Origin: Sorangium cellulosum
Lineage (GTDB): Bacteria > Myxococcota_A > Polyangia > Polyangiales > Polyangiaceae
Reading direction: 5' to 3'
Length of the DNA stretch: 64,000 nt
Assembly: GCF_004135735.1 (NCBI RefSeq)
Contig: NZ_CP012670.1
Location: forward strand, 10,053,501-10,117,500
In this document: positions 17,461 through 27,581 of the stretch, one piece after another
How positions within the stretch are numbered: the first letter of the stretch is position 1
How the letters are laid out: every line of letters begins with the position of its first letter
Translations under genes and position numbers: made by a program
The notes under the pieces: model-generated
Database searches by the model: none
What the model was told of the DNA's origin: nothing
Seen by the model: only the letters and a program-made list of their open reading frames with translations

Positions 17461-17511
17461 GGAGACCTCTGGGAGGGCGGCGCGGCCGTCGACCGCGCGC
17501 GGGCGCCGTCG

Positions 17512-18711
17512 CTACTGCTTGGCGGACTTCTCGTTGACCGTCGCGTAATAGGTGAATTGCTTGTCCTTGATCTGGACGATCACGACCGGCTTGTCCGCGT
17601 TGCGCTCGGCGTCGATGGTGATGGTCCCCGTCGCGCCCTGGAAGCCCTTCGTCTCCTGGATGGCCTGCCGGATGCCGTCCGGCGTCATCTCCTTGGCGCG
17701 GCTCATCGCGTCCGCGAGCAGCTTGGCCGCGTCGTACGCCTGGGCCGCCATGCTCGACGGCGTGCGGTTGTACCGCTCCTTGTACTTCTTCACGAAAGCC
17801 TGCGAGTTCGGCCAGGGCACGTCCGGCGCGTAGTGGTTCGTGAAGTACGCGCCCTCGAGCTCCTCCGCGGCGTCGCGCAGGAGCTCGTCCGCGTCCCACC
17901 CGTCGCTGCCGACGAACATGCTGCCCGGCACGCCCGCGGCCTTGGCCTGCCGCGCGATCGGCGCCATCGAGGTGTAGTAGATCGGCGCGTAGATCATCTC
18001 GGGGTTCGCCGACTTGAGCTCGTTGATGTACGTGGTGAAGTTGGTCTCCTTCTTGAGGAAGCTCTTCTCCATCACGACCTCTCCGCCGAGGCGCTTCACC
18101 TCGTCGCGGAACTCCTTGGCGAGGCCGGAGGAGTAGAGATCGTCGGAGGCGAAGAGGAGCCCCACCTTCTTCTTCTTGAGCGTGCTCACGATGAACTGCG
18201 CGCCCATCCGGCCCTGCACGTCGTCCGTGAAGCAGGCGCGGAACACGTACGGGCCGACCTTCGTCACGTCCGGGTTCGTGGACGACGGCGTGATCATCGG
18301 CACCTTCTTCCGGTTGGCGACGATGCCGCCGGCCCGCGATCGCGACGAGGCGACCTCCCCGAGCACCGCGATCACCTCGTCGCGGTCGATGAGCTGCAAC
18401 ACCTTGTTGGTCGCTTCCTCGGGCTTCGATTTGTTGTCCTCGAACAGGATCTTGATCGGCTTGCCCTTGACCCCTCCGGCCTGGTTGATCTCGTCGATGG
18501 CGAGCTCGATACCCTCCTTCGAGTCGACGCCAAAGGCCGTCTCTTCCCCCGAGAGGCTCAGGTACGAGCCGACCTTCCAGTACGGGTCGCTCTCCGCCTG
18601 CTTCGCGGCGTCGCCGTTCGCGCCGCCGTCCTTCTTGCCGCACCCGAGCGCCAGCGCGCTCAGCGCGAGCGCCCCGGCGATCATCCTCACCAATCCCCGC
18701 CGTCCGAGCAT
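17512..18711 (-). CDS. livK: Branched-chain amino acid ABC transporter substrate-binding lipoprotein
   Basis: 399 aa. Lipoprotein signal with LALGC lipobox (residues about 20-24). Type I periplasmic-binding fold: PYWKVGSYLSLSGEETAFGV, then GIELAIDEINQAGGVKGKPI, VIAVLGEVASSRS and VPMITPSSTNPDVT are the usual ordered signatures of the Liv/amide-binding family. GGGAGG about 9 nt upstream supports the start. Probably the first gene of livKH; the ligand is unknown. The 355 bp upstream (18712-19066) hold a stem-loop element at 18917-19050 and no gene. Confidence 0.92.
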   Translation of the reverse strand: MLGRRGLVRMIAGALALSALALGCGKKDGGANGDAAKQAESDPYWKVGSYLSLSGEETAFGVDSKEGIELAIDEINQAGGVKGKPIKILFEDNKSKPEEATNKVLQLIDRDEVIAVLGEVASSRSRAGGIVANRKKVPMITPSSTNPDVTKVGPYVFRACFTDDVQGRMGAQFIVSTLKKKKVGLLFASDDLYSSGLAKEFRDEVKRLGGEVVMEKSFLKKETNFTTYINELKSANPEMIYAPIYYTSMAPIARQAKAAGVPGSMFVGSDGWDADELLRDAAEELEGAYFTNHYAPDVPWPNSQAFVKKYKERYNRTPSSMAAQAYDAAKLLADAMSRAKEMTPDGIRQAIQETKGFQGATGTITIDAERNADKPVVIVQIKDKQFTYYATVNEKSAKQ

Positions 18712-18916
18712 GTCGTCGTCCTCCCTCTCGCCGGGCCGCCTCGCTGCCGATCGGCCGTCCCTGTGGCCAGCGCCGCCCCATCGCGGCGCAGAGCGCGTGT
18801 ACTCGTCGCGTCTACCATTGTCTACGCGGGCCGTCAGCTAGGTCGGGCATCCGTGCGCGCGGCGCGCACCCGCCCAAGTGCTTGACTCTCCAACCATTCC
18901 AACGGCCGAGCCCGCC

Positions 18917-19050
18917 GCCTCGCGCGGGGTGGTGCGGGGGCTCGGGGGCTCCCCGCAGGGGCTGGAGTGCAGGCGCGCCACGAAAGGGGCTCGCCGGAAC
19001 GCAAGCCCCGGAGGGGGGCCCCCGTGCCCCCGCACCACCCCGCGCGAGGC
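18917..19050. repeat. Constant-core stem-loop element, copy C (inverted, slightly decayed)
   Basis: Arms 18917-18952 and 19015-19050 match at 34 of 36 positions, with one T-T mismatch and one T-G wobble. The core is present in the opposite orientation to copies A, B and E. Its inner stem has one mispair (GGCGAGCC with GGCGCGCC) and its loop reads CCTTTCGT in the copy A orientation. It starts 16 bp past the tlyA stop (19067). Arms are again different in sequence from the other copies. Confidence 0.9.
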
Positions 19051-19066
19051 GCGCGGCGACGGGAGG

Positions 19067-19813
19067 CTAGCCGGCGCGGCGCGCGTGGACGAAGTGCTCG
19101 ACGTTGCCCTTGGGCCCGCGCACGGCGCTGTCGACCTCGCCCATGACCGAGAAGCCCGCGGCCTCGATGGCCCCCCGGGCCTCGGCGATCGCCGCGAGGC
19201 GGGTCGCCTCGTCGCGGATGACCCCGCGGGCGCGCGCGGCGGCCTCGCGGCCCGCCTCGAACTGCGGCTTGATCAGCGCCACGAGGTCGCCCGAGGGGCG
19301 GAGCACGCGCGCGATCGCCTCGATCAGCCGGGAGATGCTGATGAACGACGCGTCGACCACGACGAGGTCGATCGGGCAGTCGAAATCGCCCGCCGTGAGC
19401 TCGCGCGCATTGACCCGATCGCGCACCACGACGCGCGGGTCGGCGCGCAGCTTGCTGGCGAGCTGGCCGTAGCCGACGTCGACGGCGAACACGCGCGCGG
19501 CGCCGCGCTGGAGCAGGCAGTCGGTGAAGCCGCCCGTCGACGCGCCCACGTCGACGCACGTCTTTTCGGCCACGTCGAGGCCGTGCGCGGCGAAGGCCGC
19601 GAGCGCGTGCTCGAGCTTGTCGCCGCCCCGCGAGACGAACCGGGGGCCCGAGGCGACGTGGAGCTCGCTGTCCTCCGGGAGCATCGTGCCCGGCTTGTCG
19701 ATGCGGCGGGGCCCCGAGGTGACCTTGCCGGCCATGATCAGCGCCTGGGCCTCGGTCCGCGAGCCGGCGAGCCTCCGGGCGACGAGCAGCGCGTCGGCGC
19801 GCACGCGGGTCAC
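19067..19813 (-). CDS. tlyA: TlyA-family rRNA 2'-O-methyltransferase
   Basis: 248 aa. An S4 RNA-binding domain at residues 1-60 (RADALLVARRLAGSRTEAQA) precedes an FtsJ/Rossmann methyltransferase with the SAM site CVDVGASTGGFTDCLLQRGA (about 85-104), then VDASFIS and ALIKPQFEAG. TlyA proteins 2'-O-methylate 16S and 23S rRNA, and some are annotated as hemolysins. The GTG start overlaps the stop of the upstream BtuF-like gene by 4 bp (19810-19813), so it is translationally coupled. Confidence 0.92.
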   Translation of the reverse strand: MTRVRADALLVARRLAGSRTEAQALIMAGKVTSGPRRIDKPGTMLPEDSELHVASGPRFVSRGGDKLEHALAAFAAHGLDVAEKTCVDVGASTGGFTDCLLQRGAARVFAVDVGYGQLASKLRADPRVVVRDRVNARELTAGDFDCPIDLVVVDASFISISRLIEAIARVLRPSGDLVALIKPQFEAGREAAARARGVIRDEATRLAAIAEARGAIEAAGFSVMGEVDSAVRGPKGNVEHFVHARRAG

Positions 19814-20787
19814 GGCGCCTCCGCGGGCGGCGGGGCGAGGGGGGAGGGCGGTTCGCGGCCCGCGCCCCCGCCGCGGGGGAGGGGAGCGGCGGCGGGCTCC
19901 GCCAGCGCCAGCGCGTCGCCGTGGACCGCCAGGGCCACGGCCGCGAGCCCGTCGCCGATGCGCGGCCCCGGCCGCAGCGCCACGTCGGTGCGGAGCGGCC
20001 GCACGCGCCCCTCCCGCACCGCGCGCAGCGACCGGAAGCCGGGCGCCTCCCGGAGCGTCGAGAGCCGCGCGGCGCCGTGCGCGTCGCCCTCGCCGGCCGT
20101 GCCGTCGAGCAGCACGTCCGGGTCGAGCGCGAGCAGGTGCTCGACCCCGATCGAGGGGTACGGGCCGCCGCGGGTGATCACGTTCTCGCCGCCGGCGAGC
20201 CGGATGAGCTCGTCGGCGAAGCTGCCGGGGCCCGCCACGAAGAGGGGCGACGTGTCGAACAGCAGCGCGACCCGGACGCGCGGCCTCGCCTTCACGGCCT
20301 GCTCGATCGCGAGGCGCCGCGCGCGGATGCGATCGATCGCCCGCGCGGCGCCCTGGGCCGCGCCGAGCCGCCGGCCGATCTCGGCGAGCATGGCCTCGAT
20401 CTGCGCGAGCGACTCGGTCTCGGGCAAGTACGTCGCGATCCCGTGCCCGCGCAGCGCCTCGTCGAGCGCCGACCCGGCGGGGCCGCGCGAGCCGATCACG
20501 AGCGTCGGCGAGAGCGCGATGATCGCCTCGATGCTCGGATCGGCGTAGCCGCCGACGCTGGGCAGCCGGAGCGCCTCGGGCGGGTGGTCGCAGTAGCGGG
20601 AGCGGCCGACGAGCGCCGCGCCGGCCCCGATCGCGAACGCCGCCTCCGTGGTGCTGGGCGACAGGGAGACGACGCGCGCCGCGCCGGCGGCGGCCGGGGC
20701 CTCGCGCCCGCACGCCGAGAGCCCGAGCGCGGCGAGCGCGGCGAGCGCCGCCCGCCGCCGGAGCCGGGGGCCCCGCGCGTCAGGCAC
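19810..20787 (-). CDS. BtuF-like (helical-backbone) substrate-binding lipoprotein
   Basis: 325 aa. Lipobox LSAC near residue 26, then a TroA/BtuF-type fold: ARVVSLSPSTTEAAFAIGAG, VGRSRYCDHPPEALRLPSVG and ALSPTLVIG are the standard cobalamin/siderophore-binding N-lobe. A long central helix (ARAIDRIRARRLAIEQAV) follows, then VALLFDTSPLFVAGPGSFADELI. Ends in a Pro-rich tail. GTG start overlaps the stop of the upstream protease gene by 8 bp, and its stop overlaps tlyA. No permease or ATPase adjacent, so whether it binds B12, heme or an iron chelate is open. Confidence 0.85.
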   Translation of the reverse strand: MPDARGPRLRRRAALAALAALGLSACGREAPAAAGAARVVSLSPSTTEAAFAIGAGAALVGRSRYCDHPPEALRLPSVGGYADPSIEAIIALSPTLVIGSRGPAGSALDEALRGHGIATYLPETESLAQIEAMLAEIGRRLGAAQGAARAIDRIRARRLAIEQAVKARPRVRVALLFDTSPLFVAGPGSFADELIRLAGGENVITRGGPYPSIGVEHLLALDPDVLLDGTAGEGDAHGAARLSTLREAPGFRSLRAVREGRVRPLRTDVALRPGPRIGDGLAAVALAVHGDALALAEPAAAPLPRGGGAGREPPSPLAPPPAEAP

Positions 20788-21979
20788 GCGGGGCCCGGCC
20801 GCGGCCGCGCCGCCGCAGGCCCGCGACGGCGCCGAGGCCCGCCGCGCCGAGCAGCCACGGGACCGGCCCCGCCGGATCCGGCCCCGGCCGGACGCTGCAC
20901 GACGCCTCGTCCTCGCCGTCATCCGGCTCGGGGAGCTCCGCGCAGAAGCCGATCTCCTCGTCGCAGCGGAAGCCGCTCGGGCACGTCGCGACGTCGCTGC
21001 AGGGCCGGGTGCAATAGTTGTCGAGGCAGGCATTCGCCGGGCACTCCTCCGCGAGCTCGCACGCGGCGCCGACCTCCGCCGAGTAGACGGGATCGGTCGG
21101 GAAGCCGGTGGCCCACGGCGGCGCTTCGTACCCGCCGAGGCGGGCGGCGCGCAAGGTCGTCTCCTTGATCCACGCCGCCCAGCCGTACACGTACCCGTAG
21201 ATCGGGTACTCGCACGCCTGGGCCCCGCGCGAGGTCACGCCGATCACGCGGTGCATGAGGTCGAGGCTGGGCCCGCCCGAGTCCCCCTCGCAGATGCCCG
21301 TGTCGCCGACCCACTCCGTGGGCTTCACCAGGGACGACGGGCACCCGTCCGCCACGCAGTCGATGAACAGGTTGTCCCGGCGCCGCCGCAGGCCCGCGCC
21401 GGTGCTCTGATCGTTCGTGGCCCCGAAGCCGACCGCGTAATACTGCTCGCCCTCGACGAGCGGGACATCGACCCGCGGAACGAGCGGGGCCGCTTCGCTC
21501 TCCGGGATCGGCTCGTCCAGGATCAGGATCGCCTGGTCGTTGCCGCAGAAGCTGTCGATCTCCGCACCTTCCGCGCCTTCCGCGCCGGGGAGCAGCACGA
21601 TCTCGCGACCGGCGTAAAATCGCGAGTCTCTGCCGATCTCCGCGTCGGTGGTCACGTAGATTCGCCGCGCCAGGTGCGTGTCCGTGAACCGCGTGGACCG
21701 GCAGGTGATCTGGCCGTCGAGCTCATTGGCCATGTCCGATACGCAATGTCGCGCCGTCAGCACCACGTTCGGGGCGATCAGGCTCCCCGTGCAGATCGCG
21801 CCGATCTCGGCGTTGTACATGCCCACGACGGCCCTGTCGCCGTTGTCCAGGTAGCCGTCCTGGATGGCGTCCTGCGCCTCGCCCGTCGCGTCGGGGGAGC
21901 CCTCCAGGGTCGAGCTGCAGGCCGTTGTGGTGAGTCCCAGGGCAAGGAACAAGCTGACTCTGGGCGAGCAAAACGACAT
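20780..21979 (-). CDS. Trypsin-like serine protease, exported, with myxobacterial C-terminal sorting tail
   Basis: 399 aa. Signal with lipobox TTTAC near residue 21. The S1 fold carries the catalytic triad in TARHC, NDQAIL and GDSGGP. Cys-rich segment EECPANACLDNYCTRPCSD follows the protease domain. The C-terminus is a Cys, a Pro-rich spacer, a hydrophobic helix (WLLGAAGLGAVAGL) and RRRGRGR, the arrangement of MYXO-CTERM-type surface sorting signals. First gene of an overlapping trio with the BtuF-like gene and tlyA. Divergent from comEC; the 217-bp spacer shows no certain promoter. Confidence 0.88.
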   Translation of the reverse strand: MSFCSPRVSLFLALGLTTTACSSTLEGSPDATGEAQDAIQDGYLDNGDRAVVGMYNAEIGAICTGSLIAPNVVLTARHCVSDMANELDGQITCRSTRFTDTHLARRIYVTTDAEIGRDSRFYAGREIVLLPGAEGAEGAEIDSFCGNDQAILILDEPIPESEAAPLVPRVDVPLVEGEQYYAVGFGATNDQSTGAGLRRRRDNLFIDCVADGCPSSLVKPTEWVGDTGICEGDSGGPSLDLMHRVIGVTSRGAQACEYPIYGYVYGWAAWIKETTLRAARLGGYEAPPWATGFPTDPVYSAEVGAACELAEECPANACLDNYCTRPCSDVATCPSGFRCDEEIGFCAELPEPDDGEDEASCSVRPGPDPAGPVPWLLGAAGLGAVAGLRRRGRGRAPRA

Positions 21980-22196
21980 CGAGCGCCTCCAGGTACTGCA
22001 ATGTGGGTGCGCGCTGTGAGCCGCGACATCCAGCGAAACAGTCTAGAGGGGAATGTGGGGCGATGCACGCGTGCCACGCGCGACGAGCGATTCGATCCGA
22101 TGCATTCGTCGCCATGAACGTTGCAGCCGCCACACCACGGGTTCGTTCGGGAGCTCTTGCGGGATTGCCGGGTGACCGGAGTCGCCATGTTCCGCC

Positions 22197-24806
22197 ATGG
22201 CGGCGCCAGGGGGCGCGCGCCTCGCGACGGGCCGGAACGCCGAGGTGACGCGCGCGGCCCGGGTGTTGCGAGGCGGCGCGGCCGTGGTCGATCCGGTCCT
22301 GCTCCTCGGGCTCGCGCTCGCCGCGGGCGCTCCCCTCGCGCTCGCGCCTGCGCCCACGGCGCTCGGCGCGGCGCTCGTCGCCGCGGCGCTCCGCCGTCAC
22401 GTCGGGGGCCTCGCGCTCGCCGCGGCCGGCGTGGCGCTGGTCGCCTCCGGCCTCCGCGCCCGCGCGCTGCTCGACCGCGCGGGCGACCTCTACGACGGCG
22501 CGACCGCGCTGCTCCAGCCGCCAGCGCGCTGCGAGGTGACGGGCGCCGTCGTCAGCTCGCCGGTCGTCGTCGGGACGGCGGCGCGGCGATCCAGCGGCGG
22601 CGCGCGCGCGCCGGAGGCCGCCGAGGACGAGGGCGAGCCGGCGACCGCGCGCGTCGACGTGGAGATCTCCGGCGGGACGTGCGGCGGCCGGGCGATCGCG
22701 GGGTCGCTCCGGGCGCGCCTCTACGGGGCGCCGATGGACCTCGCGCGGGGCGATCGGCTCGACGTCGTCGTGGATCTCGCGCCGCTCCACCTGTTCCGCA
22801 ACGAGGGGCTCCGGGACGCGACCGCCGCGATCGCGCGGAGCGGCGTCGTCGCGAGCGGGACGATCGTCGACGCGCGGCGGACGGCCGAGGGGCGATCGAT
22901 CGGCGCGGCCGTCGACCGCGCGCGGGCCTCGGTGCGGGAGCGCATCGAGGCGACGTTCCACCCCGACGCCACGGCGCTCGGGCGCGCGCTCGTGCTGGGC
23001 GAGACCGATCTCGCGCCCGAGGACCAGGCGGCCTTCCGCGAGAGCGGCCTCGCGCACCTGCTCGCGGTCTCGGGGACGCACCTGGTCCTCGCGGTGGCGG
23101 GCTTCGCCGCGGCGCTCCGCGCGATCCTCGTGCGCGTCGGCCCGATCGCGGCGCGGTGGGACGCGGGCCGCATCACCGCGGCCCTGTGCGTGCCGGCCGC
23201 GTGGCTCTACGCCGATTTCGCCGGCGGCGGCGGCTCGGCGACGCGCGCCGCGGCGATGCTCAGCTTCGCGATGGGCGCCCGGCTCCTGGGCCTCCGCCCG
23301 GTGGGCGTCCGCAGCTTCGCGCTGTCGCTCGCCGGCGCCGGCGCCTTCGATCCGCTCGTCGCGTGCGATCTGTCGTTCGGCCTGTCGGCGGCCGCGACCG
23401 CCGGGCTGCTCTGGCTCCAGCGGCCGCTCGCCGCGGCGCTCGTGCCAGGCCCGGGCGAGGGGGGCGAGGACCGCGCCGGGGGCGGGCCGCTCGGCCTGTC
23501 GTCGGCGCGCGCCCGCGCGCGGCAGCTCCTCGCGCCCGTCGCGACCACGCTCGCGGCGATGCTCGGCTGCGCGCCGCTGCTGCTCATGAACGGGGCGACG
23601 TTCCCGCTGCTCGGCGTGGCGGCGAACGTGATCGCGGCGCCGGTCGGCGAGCTCGCCGCGCTCCCGTTCTGCCTCGCGCACGCCGTGCTCTCCTGGGCGC
23701 CGTCGGTCGAGCGCGGGTGCGCGCTCGTCGGCTCGGGCGCGCTGCTCGTGGTGCGCTCCATCGCCCGCGCCTCGGCCGAGACCGGCGCGGTGCTGCGCCT
23801 GCCCGAGCCGTCCCCCGCCCAGCTCGCGGCGCTCGCCGCCACGATCGCGCTCGCGTCCGTGGCGGCGCGCCGCGCAGAGAGGCTCGCGGCGCTCGCCGCC
23901 GGCGCCGCCGCCTGGCTGCTGCTCGAGGTGGTCGCGGCGCGCGCGGGGGCGCCGCGCGGGTGGCTGCGCGTCCACGTCCTCGACGTGGGCCAGGGCGACT
24001 CCATCCTGATCGATCTCCCCGACGGCGGCGCGATGCTCGTCGACGCCGGCGGCTTCGTGGGCAGCCCCGTCGATCCCGGCGCGCGCGTCCTCCAGCCGCT
24101 GCTGCGGGCGCGCCGCCGCGCGCGCCTCGACGCCGTCGTCCTGTCGCACCCGCACCCGGATCACTTCGGCGGCCTGCCCTCCGCGGTCGCGGGCGTGGAG
24201 GTCGGCGAGCTCTGGGACACCGGCCAGGGCGAGGCCGAGGGCGCGGGCCCGGTCTACGCCGGGCTGCTGTCGGATCTGCGCCGGCGCGGCGTGCCCATCG
24301 TGCGGCCCGCCTCGCTCTGCGGCCGCCCGCGGCTCCTCTCGGGGGCGACCGTCGAGGTGCTGGCGCCGTGCCCCGACCTCCACCCCGACGTGGGCGCCAA
24401 CGACAACTCGTTCGTCCTGCGCATCACGTACGGGGCTCGCTCCGCGCTGCTCGTCGGCGACGCGGAGCACGAGGCCGAGGCCGCGCTCGTTGCGCGGTAC
24501 GGCGCCGCGCTCCGGGCCGACCTGCTCAAGGTGGGGCACCACGGCAGCAGGACCTCGACCGGCCCGGAGCTCCTCGCGGCCGTGGACCCGTCGGTCGCCG
24601 CGATCTCGTGCGGGGTCCGCAACCGCTTCGGGCACCCGAGCCCGGAGGTGCTCGCCCGCCTCGCGGCCCGCGGCGTCGCGGTGGCGCGCATGGATCGGGG
24701 CGGCGCCCTGACCTGGGAGACCGACGGCGAGCGGGTCCTCTGGTCCCGCCCCGGCGCCCCGCCGAGCCCCACCCCCCGGCGCCACCTGGGCGCGATGACG
24801 CGGTGA
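22197..24806 (+). CDS. comEC: ComEC/Rec2 DNA-internalization protein
   Basis: 869 aa, inner-membrane channel for transforming DNA. An N-terminal DUF4131-like segment with two hydrophobic helices (residues about 25-100), the central competence domain (GRALVLGETDLAPEDQAAFR then SGLAHLLAVSGTHLVLAVAG) and multiple helices to about 560. A C-terminal metallo-beta-lactamase domain carries VLDVGQGDSILIDLP, LSHPHPDHFGGL and VGHHGS. All three parts are present, so it is full length. The ATG at 22197 (MAAPGGARLATG) is used; a later start is possible. Followed by the radical SAM gene after 83 bp. Confidence 0.92.
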   Translation: MAAPGGARLATGRNAEVTRAARVLRGGAAVVDPVLLLGLALAAGAPLALAPAPTALGAALVAAALRRHVGGLALAAAGVALVASGLRARALLDRAGDLYDGATALLQPPARCEVTGAVVSSPVVVGTAARRSSGGARAPEAAEDEGEPATARVDVEISGGTCGGRAIAGSLRARLYGAPMDLARGDRLDVVVDLAPLHLFRNEGLRDATAAIARSGVVASGTIVDARRTAEGRSIGAAVDRARASVRERIEATFHPDATALGRALVLGETDLAPEDQAAFRESGLAHLLAVSGTHLVLAVAGFAAALRAILVRVGPIAARWDAGRITAALCVPAAWLYADFAGGGGSATRAAAMLSFAMGARLLGLRPVGVRSFALSLAGAGAFDPLVACDLSFGLSAAATAGLLWLQRPLAAALVPGPGEGGEDRAGGGPLGLSSARARARQLLAPVATTLAAMLGCAPLLLMNGATFPLLGVAANVIAAPVGELAALPFCLAHAVLSWAPSVERGCALVGSGALLVVRSIARASAETGAVLRLPEPSPAQLAALAATIALASVAARRAERLAALAAGAAAWLLLEVVAARAGAPRGWLRVHVLDVGQGDSILIDLPDGGAMLVDAGGFVGSPVDPGARVLQPLLRARRRARLDAVVLSHPHPDHFGGLPSAVAGVEVGELWDTGQGEAEGAGPVYAGLLSDLRRRGVPIVRPASLCGRPRLLSGATVEVLAPCPDLHPDVGANDNSFVLRITYGARSALLVGDAEHEAEAALVARYGAALRADLLKVGHHGSRTSTGPELLAAVDPSVAAISCGVRNRFGHPSPEVLARLAARGVAVARMDRGGALTWETDGERVLWSRPGAPPSPTPRRHLGAMTR

Positions 24807-24889
24807 GCCTGGAAGGAACCCGCCTCGAGGAGGCCGCCTGCCGCCCCCGTATCCTTGCGCCTGGACGCCCCCTGAGGGACGCTCCGCCG

Positions 24890-26389
<1,500 letters not shown>

Positions 26390-26425
26390 GCGGGCGGAGC
26401 GCCCCACCACCCGTTCGGGGATGCC

Positions 26426-26674
26426 ATGAAGAAAGTGACCCTCTTCACACGCGTGCGCTGCCACCTCTGCGACGACGCCCACGCCGCGCTCGAGCGCGTG
26501 CGCGCGCGGCTGCCGTTCGAGCTCGCGGTCGTCGACCTGGACCGCGGGGCCGACCCGGAGAAGCGCGCGCTCTACGACTGGGAGGTCCCGGTGGTGGAGC
26601 TGGAGGGGCGGAAGATCATGAAGTACCGCGTCGACGAGCGGCGCCTCGAGCGGCTCCTCGCCGGCGGGGACTGA
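26426..26674 (+). CDS. Glutaredoxin-like thiol protein (DUF836 type)
   Basis: 82 aa. TRVRCHLCDDAHAAL (residues 8-22) has the CxxC active site of small glutaredoxin-like proteins, and DWEVPVVELEGRKI holds the cis-Pro (VP). Cytoplasmic redox partner of unknown client. Sits between a radical SAM gene (36 bp upstream) and a membrane-anchored thioredoxin-fold gene, all on the plus strand. Confidence 0.88.
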   Translation: MKKVTLFTRVRCHLCDDAHAALERVRARLPFELAVVDLDRGADPEKRALYDWEVPVVELEGRKIMKYRVDERRLERLLAGGD

Positions 26675-26730
26675 CCCGCGCGGGGACCCGGAGCGCGTCC
26701 GTCCGCTTTCTTCCCGCCGGACCCTACGCT

Positions 26731-27393
26731 ATGCCTGAGCTCGTGAAATCGGCGACGATCGCGCAGATCTTCTTCATTCTCGTCGCTGCCGTCGCTGTTT
26801 ACAGCTTCGTGCACGCGGCGCAGAACGACCAGCGCACCACGAGCTGCGAGGCCATGTGCGCGCTGCGCCCCGCCTACGCGGGGCAGAACCGGCTGGCGCC
26901 GGACTTCGAGCTGCCGGACATGAACGGCAAGCCGGTGCGGCTCTCGTCGTTCCGGGGCAAGACGGTGTTCCTGAACTTCTGGACCAAGACCTGCCAACCG
27001 TGCCTCGAGGAGATGCCGGCGCTGGCGGAGCTCGGCCGGATCGCCCGGACGCGGGACGATTTCGTCGTCCTCACGGTCTCGACCGACGCGGGGCCCGACG
27101 ACGTGCGCGACACGCTGAAGGTGGCCCTGAGCGGCGATCCGCCGTTCCCGATCCTCTTCGACCCCGAGTCCAAGGTCGTGCTGGATCAGTACGGGACCCA
27201 GCTCTTCCCCGAGACGTGGATCATCGACCCGAACGGGATCATCCGGGCCCGCTTCGATGGCGCGCGGGACTGGTCGAGCAGCCTGGCCATCGACGTGGGC
27301 GAGATGGTCTCGCGCTGGGGCGGATGCCCGGTCGAGTTCTACAAGAGCCGGCCGCGCGGCGATTTCGCCTCGATCTGCACGGACGGCTCCTGA
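26731..27393 (+). CDS. TlpA-like membrane-anchored thioredoxin-fold protein
   Basis: 220 aa. One N-terminal membrane helix (IAQIFFILVAAVAVYSFVHA, residues about 10-29), no cleavage site evident, then an AhpC/TlpA-type domain: APDFELPDMNGKPVRLSSF, VFLNFWTKTCQPCLEEMP with active-site CQPC, and FPETWIIDPNGII with cis-Pro. Probably reduces disulfides outside the membrane, for example in cytochrome c maturation. It also has a CEAMC pair before the fold. Starts 56 bp after the glutaredoxin-like gene. Confidence 0.9.
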   Translation: MPELVKSATIAQIFFILVAAVAVYSFVHAAQNDQRTTSCEAMCALRPAYAGQNRLAPDFELPDMNGKPVRLSSFRGKTVFLNFWTKTCQPCLEEMPALAELGRIARTRDDFVVLTVSTDAGPDDVRDTLKVALSGDPPFPILFDPESKVVLDQYGTQLFPETWIIDPNGIIRARFDGARDWSSSLAIDVGEMVSRWGGCPVEFYKSRPRGDFASICTDGS

Positions 27394-27433
27394 GCAGGCC
27401 CGGCGCCGGGGGACGGGGCGCGCCGTGCGCTCA

Positions 27434-27495
27434 CCGGAGGGGCTGAGGTGCAGGCGAGCCACGAAGGGGGCGCGCCGGAACGCGAGCCCCGGAGG
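27434..27495. repeat. Constant-core element, copy D (core kept, stem lost)
   Basis: The core of the stem-loop family is recognisable in the same orientation as copy C (GGAGGGGCTGAGGTGCAGGC ... GAACGCGAGCCCCGGAGG). The flanking arms are no longer complementary. The inner stem has a mispair on the opposite side from copy C, and the loop reads CCCTTCGT. Located about 40 bp past the tlpA stop and 87 bp before the GbsR gene. The rest of the 27394-27581 gap holds no gene. Confidence 0.8.
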
Positions 27496-27581
27496 GGGAG
27501 CATCCCCGATGTGCCTTCACGGCGCGGGGCGCGCTGGCTGCTTGGCGCATCCGCGAAAGATCGTTATGTGAGTCACCCATC

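Noticed and set aside
17512..22000. tlyA, BtuF-like and protease genes as a dedicated hemolysin locus
   Set aside because: TlyA is an rRNA methyltransferase family; the overlaps show co-transcription only, not a virulence function.
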